Source: Thermoplasmata archaeon (GTDB taxonomy: Archaea; Thermoplasmatota; Thermoplasmata; Thermoplasmatales; Thermoplasmataceae). From it: a stretch of 18,608 nt of DNA. The position numbers and the translations under genes were made by a program. The stretch is taken from the NCBI GenBank assembly GCA_021797385.1, contig JAJZZW010000020.1:1-18608 (forward strand). Direction: 5' to 3'. Positions 7,749-14,552 of this stretch are shown here, piece after piece. The stretch's first letter is position 1, and each line of letters starts with the position of its first letter. The notes under the pieces are model-generated. The model made no database searches. It was not told the DNA's origin and saw only the letters and a program-made list of their open reading frames with translations.

Positions 7749-8198
7749 ATGGGATACGGAAGATTGCTTAAGATAGATCCTGTTGTGGTTGAGTGGAATT
7801 ATAATATTGAATATAGGCACAGCTATGCAGAAGACTCTCCATTCTTCATAGCACTTGGTAGGGGCAGACTCCTCGGTTCAAAATGTAAATCCTGTGGCTT
7901 CAAATATGGCACATACAGGAAATACTGTATGTATTGCGGATCAGAGACCGATGATATGGACCTTCCACTGCATGGTAAAGTTCATTCATTCACAACATGC
8001 TATTATTCCGGGGAAACTTTCAGGGGAGATGTTCCGTACACACTAGTACTGGTGGAATTCCCCGGTGTGGATTCTCTCTTCATGTCCCGGCTTTTTATAA
8101 ACGATGGAGAAAAACCAGAAATCGGCATGGACATAGTAGCACAGTTCAAAAAATTCCAGAGTTTCACGGTCAATGATGTTTATTTTGTCCCTGCCTAA
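7749..8198 (+). CDS. DUF35 OB-fold protein with Zn ribbon, partner of the thiolase-like protein
   Basis: A 149-residue protein with an N-terminal helical arm, a rubredoxin-like zinc ribbon (Cys46, Cys49, Cys60 and Cys63, two CxxC pairs) and an OB-fold from about residue 68. DUF35 proteins bind thiolase-superfamily subunits and help form the acyl-CoA site. The ATG follows the upstream stop by one base, and GGAGG (7735-7739) inside the end of the thiolase-like gene is its ribosome binding site, so the two subunits should be made in step. The conserved end NDVYFVPA recurs in the second copy at 17960-18448. Not an enzyme by itself as far as can be seen. Confidence 0.85.
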   Translation: MGYGRLLKIDPVVVEWNYNIEYRHSYAEDSPFFIALGRGRLLGSKCKSCGFKYGTYRKYCMYCGSETDDMDLPLHGKVHSFTTCYYSGETFRGDVPYTLVLVEFPGVDSLFMSRLFINDGEKPEIGMDIVAQFKKFQSFTVNDVYFVPA

Positions 8199-8596
8199 TC
8201 TTTGTGATAAATAATTTTTGATATTTTTCTGTATATAATTTATTCCCGTATGCTACTCTTAAGAAAAATTCAGGCACGCATATAAATTTTATTTAACCTT
8301 ATATGAGCTCATGATTTACTTATCATGGTTTTCAATGGGAAACTATTGTGGTTATTCTGCTAGGTTAATTGAACCAAAAAAGAAAATCAGATTAACGAGC
8401 ATTATAATTTTAATGGTGAACATTCCCAGTGAAGCTCTATCATGAATTTCAGTATTATAATAGGTCATATCATCCAATATTATTGTAGTTTCGCTAATTG
8501 TTTTGCCCGCTGCAAGCCTCAAAACTCTGGCATGATATAGTTAACAAATCACAATGAGGCATATATAAATAAATCTCATTAAACAATCTTGAAGCT
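8199..8596. other. 400-base stretch without a clear gene; short minus-strand ORF remnant at 8352-8540
   Basis: No tRNA, insertion sequence end or recognisable gene was found. On the minus strand 62 codons are open from 8540 to a TAA at 8352, with a fairly protein-like middle (a T-I-I-L-D-D-M-T-Y-Y run), but there is no ATG near its beginning and I do not recognise the product. A TATA-like ATTTATATATG on the minus strand at about 8560-8572 could drive it. A 6-base inverted repeat AATGAG/CTCATT (8553-8558, 8575-8580) lies just past the fhs stop and may form a weak terminator hairpin. A second, CATGAT/ATCATG, is at 8310-8327. A decayed gene fragment is the best guess. Confidence 0.3.
8213..8230 (+). 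terminator. T-rich terminator after the dehydrogenase/thiolase-like/DUF35 operon
   Basis: Two T5 runs separated by GATA occur 15-30 bases after the DUF35 stop, a typical archaeal U-tract terminator. No stable hairpin precedes them. Confidence 0.4.
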
Positions 8597-10210
8597 TCAT
8601 GAAAGTCCGGTTACGTTTCCAGCGCTGTCTATATCTATATGCTCTGCTGCAGGGTGCTTCGGCAATCCTGGCATTGTCATGATATTCCCAAGTATTGGAA
8701 TAATGAAATGTGAACCCCCATTTACCATAATTGAATTAACTTTTACCCTGAAATTCTTCGGAGAGTTGAGTAGACCCGGATTGTCGGAAATCGATGACTG
8801 GGTTTTTGCCATGCATATATAAAATCCGCCGAAGCCGTTATCCTCAGCATGTTTTATATCCATCAGTGCGTCTTTAGAAAAATCCACTCCATCTGCACCG
8901 TATACCTTTGTGGCTATTTTCTCTATCTTTATTTTGATGGAATCATCCAGCGAGTATGCATACTTTATTTTATTGCGGTTTATGGAATCAAGCACGGCAT
9001 TCGCCAGTTCTATTCCCCCTTTACCCCCATCAGAATACACCCGAGAAATAGCATATTTTATACGTTTCTTTTCAAGTATTTCAGAAATTGTTCTGATTTC
9101 CCTATCTGTATCCAGAGAATGTACGTTAAGGGCTATAACAGGTTCTATTCCGAAGTTCCTTACATTTTCAATATGCCTCAGCAGGTTTTCAGAACCACTT
9201 TCCAGTGCGGTGATATCCTCTTTATCTATATTACTGGCCCCGCCGTGGTGTTTCATAGCCCTTATGGTGGCAACTATTACAACAGCATCCACACCTATGT
9301 TTGCCTCTCTGGTAAATATGTCCATGAACTTCTCGAAGCCTAGATCGGATCCGAAGCCCGCCTCTGTTACCGTATAATCGAATAAATTCATTGCAGCATA
9401 ATCTCCCAGTATGCTGGATGTTCCATGTGCTATGTTGCCGAACGGCCCGGTATGTATAATTGCCGGAACGTTTTCCACGCTCTGCACTAAATTGGGTTTT
9501 AGCGCATCGGCAAGCAGTGCCGCCATGGCTCCATTTGCTTTTATATCCTTTGCAAAAACAGGTTTATTTTTTATGGTGTACCCGATAATTATATTCCCGA
9601 GTCTTTCCTTCAAATCTTCATAACCCTTGGATAATGCCAATATTGCCATTATTTCTGAGGCTGCAGTGATCACAAAGGAATCATTTGCCAGAATACCATT
9701 GATCCTGGAGCCGTTTCCGACAATAATGGCTCTGAGTGAACGGTCATCCATATCAACTGTCCTTGGAAATGCAATTTTCTTCGGATCGATTCCAGATTCA
9801 TTTCCATAATATATATGATTATTAATCATGGCAGAGAGCAGATTATGTGCAGCAGATATTGCGGGGAAGTCCCCAGTAAAAATTAGATTTATCTTATCCG
9901 AAGGCTCCACAGTGGATTTTCCTCCTCCGGTTGCACCACCCTTTACGCCGAAGCATGGTCCAAGCGAAGGTTCTCTTATTGCTATGCCCACATTTTTTCC
10001 AATCTGTTTCAGTGCCTGTGTAAGACCTATAGCAGTGGTGGTTTTACCTTCCCCCGCAGGTGTCGGAGTCATTGCGGTCATCAATATAATTTTACTCTGC
10101 TTCTTGCCGGGAATAGTATTTGAAATTCCGAGCTTGGCAGCGTATTTACCATATAATTCATAATCGCTAATTCCTAGGTCTTCAAGGATATTTTTAATAT
10201 CTTTTAACAT
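8597..10210 (-). CDS. fhs: Formate--tetrahydrofolate ligase
   Basis: ATP-dependent ligase making 10-formyl-THF from formate and THF, in the cytoplasm. It has 537 residues, slightly short of the ~555 of bacterial enzymes. The P-loop TPTPAGEGKTTT (48-59, Lys56) and the following REPSLGPCFGVKGGATGGG segment are characteristic of the family, as are the FTGDFPAI and HTGPFGNIAHG stretches. It starts 42 bases after the cyclohydrolase gene on the same strand, so the pair forms an operon interconverting formate, 10-formyl-THF and 5,10-methenyl-THF. Direction in vivo (formate use, or formate release with ATP formation) cannot be read from sequence. No clear Shine-Dalgarno precedes the ATG. Confidence 0.95.
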   Translation of the reverse strand: MLKDIKNILEDLGISDYELYGKYAAKLGISNTIPGKKQSKIILMTAMTPTPAGEGKTTTAIGLTQALKQIGKNVGIAIREPSLGPCFGVKGGATGGGKSTVEPSDKINLIFTGDFPAISAAHNLLSAMINNHIYYGNESGIDPKKIAFPRTVDMDDRSLRAIIVGNGSRINGILANDSFVITAASEIMAILALSKGYEDLKERLGNIIIGYTIKNKPVFAKDIKANGAMAALLADALKPNLVQSVENVPAIIHTGPFGNIAHGTSSILGDYAAMNLFDYTVTEAGFGSDLGFEKFMDIFTREANIGVDAVVIVATIRAMKHHGGASNIDKEDITALESGSENLLRHIENVRNFGIEPVIALNVHSLDTDREIRTISEILEKKRIKYAISRVYSDGGKGGIELANAVLDSINRNKIKYAYSLDDSIKIKIEKIATKVYGADGVDFSKDALMDIKHAEDNGFGGFYICMAKTQSSISDNPGLLNSPKNFRVKVNSIMVNGGSHFIIPILGNIMTMPGLPKHPAAEHIDIDSAGNVTGLS

Positions 10211-10252
10211 AAATCATATATAGAGTATTAATAGTAAAGATTTTTGTTCTTC

Positions 10253-10849
10253 TTATAATGCATCTTCCATTTCTTTAATCACTCTTATGGTTTCTTCCAC
10301 AGCTTCCATGAATAGTTTAATTTTTATCAATTCTCCGTACATATATTCAACGTCTCTCAGTATTTTCAAATTTACTCTGATATTATTGATAGATGTATGT
10401 ATTGCTGTATATGACATGTACCCTGCAGATATACTGTCAGTGATGAGATTCCTGTTCCCATACCTGCATAAGAATAGGGAATTATTCAGATTATCCATGG
10501 ATATTCCGGCTATCCTCCATGATATATACACACTTTTCTTTATAGCCTTATTAAGCATATCTTTCCTTTCAGGATTTTCTCTATCCATATGAAGCGCGTC
10601 CATTATTTCCAGAAATGAACTTTCGTCATCACTGCTCAGTTTCCTGAGCTTTTTTATTATTTCGACAGCATTTCTTGAAATATCTTCAAAATCATGATTA
10701 TATGCCTCCAGTTTCTTTTTCCCAATAGAAAGAAGCGATGCCATGGAGTTCAGGGAAGCCGAAAACATTGAGGAAATAGCAGAGGCAGAACCACCACCCG
10801 GTGTTGCTGACTCGCTCTTCAATTTTGATATGTATTCATCTAAGTCCAT
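10253..10849 (-). CDS. fchA: Methenyltetrahydrofolate cyclohydrolase, FTCD_C family
   Basis: A 198-residue, mostly helical protein of the formiminotransferase-cyclodeaminase C-terminal family. The signature TPGGGSASA is at 16-24, followed by the acidic patch DDES (74-77) and the GNRNLITDSISAG region (131-143) that lines the folate site. In an operon with fhs the likely reaction is 5,10-methenyl-THF to 10-formyl-THF. The related formimino-THF cyclodeaminase activity is the alternative, but no histidine-degradation gene is nearby. It is unrelated to FolD. First gene of the minus-strand operon, with a TATA box about 65 bases upstream. Confidence 0.85.
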   Translation of the reverse strand: MDLDEYISKLKSESATPGGGSASAISSMFSASLNSMASLLSIGKKKLEAYNHDFEDISRNAVEIIKKLRKLSSDDESSFLEIMDALHMDRENPERKDMLNKAIKKSVYISWRIAGISMDNLNNSLFLCRYGNRNLITDSISAGYMSYTAIHTSINNIRVNLKILRDVEYMYGELIKIKLFMEAVEETIRVIKEMEDAL

Positions 10850-10910
10850 TTTACAGTATTATCTATCATTTCAAAAACTTTCTTATTTTTCCGACGATAT
10901 CACTGAAAAT

Positions 10911-10920
10911 TATATATTTT
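10911..10920 (-). promoter_or_regulatory. TATA box for the fchA-fhs operon
   Basis: AAATATATAA on the minus strand, about 65 bases before the fchA ATG, would give a leader of some 35-40 bases. The rest of the 221-base gap to the nrdJ start is A/T-rich and holds no gene that I can see. Confidence 0.4.
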
Positions 10921-11060
10921 TTTATTAATTATATATTTTTATTTTTTACCTATTTAGCTCAAATATATTTATTCTAACTCGATCAAGTATTCTTTTATCA
11001 TGGTAAAATATCAGGTATGAAAAAGTATTAAATTCTTTTATGTATTTTTAGTACACACTC

Positions 11061-11073
11061 GTGATGCAAAATG
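11061..11073 (+). promoter_or_regulatory. Ribosome binding site and start of nrdJ
   Basis: GTGAT (11061-11065) matches the archaeal anti-Shine-Dalgarno and lies five bases before the ATG at 11071. An A/T-rich element around 11025-11036 (AAGTATTAAATT) is placed about right for a TATA box with a short leader. Confidence 0.45.
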
Positions 11074-14000
11074 ATAAATGTTTTAGATAAGGTTATAAAA
11101 AGAGACGGCTCCAGCGTTCCATTTGATAAGAAAAAGATAGCAATGGCGATATTCAAGGCCATGCTCTCTGTGAAAACTGGGTCCATGGAAGAGGCCAACA
11201 AGCTGGCAGATTACGTTACAAAAGAACTTGAAAAAACGGGGAAGGAACCCACCGTTGAGGTTATACAGGATACTGTAGAAAATGTGCTCATGACACAAAA
11301 AATTAAAGGAGCTTCATACATATCCGTTGCCAAGGCATATATACTTTACAGGGAAAAGAGAAATACTGTCAGACAGGAAAAGGAATTCCTCGGTGTAAAG
11401 GATGATTTAAAATTGAGTGTGAATGCAGTCAAGGTTCTTGAGGCAAGATACCTCTTCAAGGATTCAGAGGGAAAAATAATAGAAACACCGAAGCAGATGT
11501 TCCATAGGGTAGCGATGCATCTCGGAATTATTCAGGGGCTTTATGATTATATATCATACAGGAAATCAGGGAAGGTTCCAGAGAAGGGGACTGTTTATAC
11601 CGGCATAACAAAAACCCAGGATGAAGAGTTCAGGAGGGCATTCAATGAACTCAGGCAGGAGAAGAGCCTAGATGGCACATATGAGGAATTCCTAGATTTT
11701 ATACAGACCAAAAAAACAATGATAAACTACTGGATTGACAGATTTGAAACTATGATGACAAATCTTGAATATGTGCCAAATTCGCCTACCTTGATGAATG
11801 CTGGAGGCCCTTTGGGGCAGCTCAGCGCATGCTTTGTTCTTCCGGTAGATGACAGCATAGATTCTATATTTGACACACTCAAGGCAACAGCAGAAATACA
11901 TAAATCCGGTGGTGGAACCGGGTTCTCGTTTACCAGGTTACGTGCCAGCGATGATATCGTTGCATCAACCAAGGGTGTTGCTTCCGGGCCCGTATCATTC
12001 ATGAGAATATTCGATGTTACAACCGATGTAATCAAGCAGGGCGGAAAGAGAAGGGGAGCCAATATGGGAATCCTCAACTACAACCATCCAAATATAATGG
12101 ATTTCATAACAAGCAAGGATGCGGAGAACAAAATACTGAGCAACTTCAATATATCTGTTGGTGTAAATGATGAATTTTTCGAGAAGCTTGACAACGATGA
12201 GTATATAGATCTTATCAACCCGCGGGATGGCAAGGTAATGAATAAAATAAAAGCATCAACTTTATGGAATTCAATAGTCAATCATGCATGGACTACTGGC
12301 GATCCCGGAATGGTATTTCTTGACGAGATCAACAAGAAAAATCCGGTAAAGAATATAGGATATATAGAGTCAACAAATCCATGCGTTACAGGCGATACCA
12401 GAATATACACATCAGAAGGAATAAAAACTGCCAAACAGCTGTACGATGAGGGAGAAAGCTTAAACGTAAAGATTGACGGTAGATTCGGGGGCAGTTTCAA
12501 ACAATCTTCAAACGTTATTTATACCGGATTCAAGGATGTATACAGAATAACAACAAGTGAAGGCTTTGATATCACTGTTACAGGCGACCACAAAATATAC
12601 AGTGAAGAGAGGGGCTGGATAGAGGCATTGAAACTTAAAGAAGGGGAAAAAATCAGAATATTAAACGAGGGTGGATCCTTCGGTCCTCATGGCAACTTAG
12701 AGGAAGGCAGGGTTCTCGGATGGCTTGTAGGGGATAGACATATAAATAAAGGGACCAATAACGACCGTGCTGTTCTTTCTTTCCATGATCAGGATACGTC
12801 TTTTGCACCTGAGTTTGAAAACTATGTAAACAATATAGTCAGGCCGTCCACCAATAACCGTGATTACAATATAGGAATGGTGAATATTGAAAGCGGGAAC
12901 TGCATTACAATGGCGTCAGAATATGCTTTAATAAATAATAAACTAAGGGTTCCAGATACCGTTTTTGCCGGTACAATGGAAATGCAAAAAGGCTTTTTAC
13001 AGGCATTATTTGAGGCTGATGGAACAGTAAATATATATGGCAATAGCACAAGGCACATACATTTAACATCAATAAGTGCCAAGTTATTACAGGGAGTTCA
13101 GGGATTATTACTTAACTTCGGGATATATAGTAGAATATATTTCAATCGCAGAAAAGCTGGTTCTAAGATGTTCCCAGACTCGAATAGAAATCGAAAAATG
13201 TATGACACACAGGCATACCATGAGTTATATATAATGGGCAAAAGTGCAATAACATTCCATAATAAAATAGGATTTATATCAGAAAGAAAGAACTCAAAAC
13301 TGCTAACTCTTGTGAATAGCTACTCTCTCGGTCCAAGGGAAGAGGACTGGATTGCTAGAACTGAAAATATAGAATATATAGGCAAAGATGACGTATATGA
13401 TCTTGTAGAACCATCCACTCATTCATTTGTAGCTAATGGAATCGTGGTACATAACTGCGGAGAGCAGCCGCTTTTGCCTTACGAATCATGTAACCTTGGC
13501 TCGATAAATCTCTCAAAATTCGTTGAGAATGGAACATTTAACTATGACAGGTACAGGGATACAATCGATGTTGCAACCAGATTCCTTGAAAACGTTGTTG
13601 ACGCAAATAAATTCCCGGTTGAATCCATAAAGAATATGACCAGGAAGACAAGAAAAATAGGGCTGGGTATAATGGGATTCGCCGATGCACTTATAATGCT
13701 GGGCATACCGTACAACAGCAATGAGGCCCTGGAATTCGGTGAAAAGGTGATGAAAACACTTAACGATGAATCACACCTTGAATCACAGAAACTTGCAGAG
13801 GAGAGAGGGGTTTTCCCGGGATGGTATGGTTCGGAGTACGAGGAGAATGGAATAAAAATGAGGAACTCAACCACCACAACAATCGCCCCCACGGGAACCA
13901 TATCTATAATTGCAGGATGCTCATCTTCAATAGAGCCACTATTTGCACTGGCATTCGTAAGGCACGTGCTTAACGGACAGGAACTTCTGGAGGTCAATCC

Positions 14001-14457
14001 GCTACTGGAGGATACACTGAAATCCAGAAACCTGTTTACACAGGAAATCATGGAAAAGATAGCAGAAACCGGCAAGCTCGGGAATCTTGATTTACCGGAG
14101 GACATAAAAAAACTCTTCGTAACGGCTCAGGAAATTGATCCGGACTGGCATGTACTGATGCAGGCAACATTCCAGAAATACTGTGATTCCGGTGTTTCAA
14201 AGACAATAAACCTGCCCTTCGAGGCAACACAGGATGACATAGCAAAATCATACCGCCTTGCAAAGGAACTCCACTGCAAGGGAATAACAGTATACAGGGA
14301 TAGAAGCAAAAGCCAGCAGGTACTCTATGCAGGTACCGGACAGAAAAAGAGCGATGAGGAAAAAAAAATTGACCTCACCATGAAAATGCCTGATAAGCTT
14401 TTGAAACTGGATGCCACATTTGATCCCGCATGCCCGACAGGAAAATGTGATTTATAA
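11071..14457 (+). CDS. nrdJ: Adenosylcobalamin-dependent (class II) ribonucleotide reductase with an intein
   Basis: Makes deoxyribonucleotides by radical reduction of ribonucleotides, using B12 so without oxygen or a separate small subunit. The precursor is 1128 residues; removing the intein leaves 770. Residues ~1-95 are an ATP-cone regulatory domain. SACFVLPVDDS holds the first redox Cys (Cys254). The active-site motif N-P-C-G-E is split: Asn436-Pro437 before the intein, Cys796 and Glu798 after it. PTGTIS near residue 950 belongs to the substrate phosphate site. The last residues contain CPTGKC (Cys1121, Cys1126), the probable C-terminal electron-shuttling pair, a short version without the longer zinc-finger-like tail. 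No nrdB-like gene is adjacent, supporting class II. Monocistronic, ending at a T-rich tract. Confidence 0.93.
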   Translation: MINVLDKVIKRDGSSVPFDKKKIAMAIFKAMLSVKTGSMEEANKLADYVTKELEKTGKEPTVEVIQDTVENVLMTQKIKGASYISVAKAYILYREKRNTVRQEKEFLGVKDDLKLSVNAVKVLEARYLFKDSEGKIIETPKQMFHRVAMHLGIIQGLYDYISYRKSGKVPEKGTVYTGITKTQDEEFRRAFNELRQEKSLDGTYEEFLDFIQTKKTMINYWIDRFETMMTNLEYVPNSPTLMNAGGPLGQLSACFVLPVDDSIDSIFDTLKATAEIHKSGGGTGFSFTRLRASDDIVASTKGVASGPVSFMRIFDVTTDVIKQGGKRRGANMGILNYNHPNIMDFITSKDAENKILSNFNISVGVNDEFFEKLDNDEYIDLINPRDGKVMNKIKASTLWNSIVNHAWTTGDPGMVFLDEINKKNPVKNIGYIESTNPCVTGDTRIYTSEGIKTAKQLYDEGESLNVKIDGRFGGSFKQSSNVIYTGFKDVYRITTSEGFDITVTGDHKIYSEERGWIEALKLKEGEKIRILNEGGSFGPHGNLEEGRVLGWLVGDRHINKGTNNDRAVLSFHDQDTSFAPEFENYVNNIVRPSTNNRDYNIGMVNIESGNCITMASEYALINNKLRVPDTVFAGTMEMQKGFLQALFEADGTVNIYGNSTRHIHLTSISAKLLQGVQGLLLNFGIYSRIYFNRRKAGSKMFPDSNRNRKMYDTQAYHELYIMGKSAITFHNKIGFISERKNSKLLTLVNSYSLGPREEDWIARTENIEYIGKDDVYDLVEPSTHSFVANGIVVHNCGEQPLLPYESCNLGSINLSKFVENGTFNYDRYRDTIDVATRFLENVVDANKFPVESIKNMTRKTRKIGLGIMGFADALIMLGIPYNSNEALEFGEKVMKTLNDESHLESQKLAEERGVFPGWYGSEYEENGIKMRNSTTTTIAPTGTISIIAGCSSSIEPLFALAFVRHVLNGQELLEVNPLLEDTLKSRNLFTQEIMEKIAETGKLGNLDLPEDIKKLFVTAQEIDPDWHVLMQATFQKYCDSGVSKTINLPFEATQDDIAKSYRLAKELHCKGITVYRDRSKSQQVLYAGTGQKKSDEEKKIDLTMKMPDKLLKLDATFDPACPTGKCDL
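12382..13455 (+). other. Intein with LAGLIDADG endonuclease domain, inserted at the active-site Cys of nrdJ
   Basis: 358 residues (438-795 of the precursor) with all splicing residues: Cys438 first, block A CVTGDTRIYT, block B T-x-x-H (Thr504, His507), a C-terminal block ending in His794-Asn795, and Cys796 as the +1 nucleophile. Cys796 is also the thiyl-radical cysteine of the reductase, so the host cannot work until splicing occurs. The central part is a two-motif LAGLIDADG homing endonuclease: LGWLVGDR (549-556) and LQALFEADG (643-651). The acidic residues of both are kept (Asp555, Asp650), but the first motif ends in Arg instead of Gly. I recall an RIR1 intein listed for Ferroplasma acidarmanus, which fits the proposed host. 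Confidence 0.95.
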
Positions 14458-14468
14458 ATAAAGATAAA

Positions 14469-14485
14469 TTTTTATAATATTTCTT
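14469..14485 (+). terminator. T-rich terminator after nrdJ
   Basis: A T5 run followed by a second T-rich run lies 12-28 bases past the nrdJ stop, in the convergent gap with the acyl-CoA synthetase gene. A 10-base perfect palindrome TATACGTATA (14538-14547) lies close to the synthetase stop; its role, if any, is unknown. Confidence 0.4.
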
Positions 14486-14552
14486 TGACTGTAAGTGCAA
14501 ATCGTATTCCATCGATGTCTGTTAATATACCATTTTTTATACGTATACGGTT

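Noticed and set aside
6488..8198. Mevalonate-pathway thiolase/HMG-CoA synthase/DUF35 operon
   Set aside because: No HMG-CoA synthase gene is present, and the thiolase-like subunit lacks the catalytic Cys that pathway needs.
8199..8596. tRNA, CRISPR array or insertion sequence in the largest gap
   Set aside because: No cloverleaf, no regularly spaced repeats and no terminal inverted repeats or transposase seen.
8849..9377. Long plus-strand frames opposite fhs (155-164 codons)
   Set aside because: Overlap each other and the conserved Fhs coding sequence; composition unlike real proteins.
13542..14105. A 187-codon minus-strand open frame within nrdJ
   Set aside because: Ser/Ile-rich antisense shadow of the conserved reductase barrel; no promoter or ribosome binding site.
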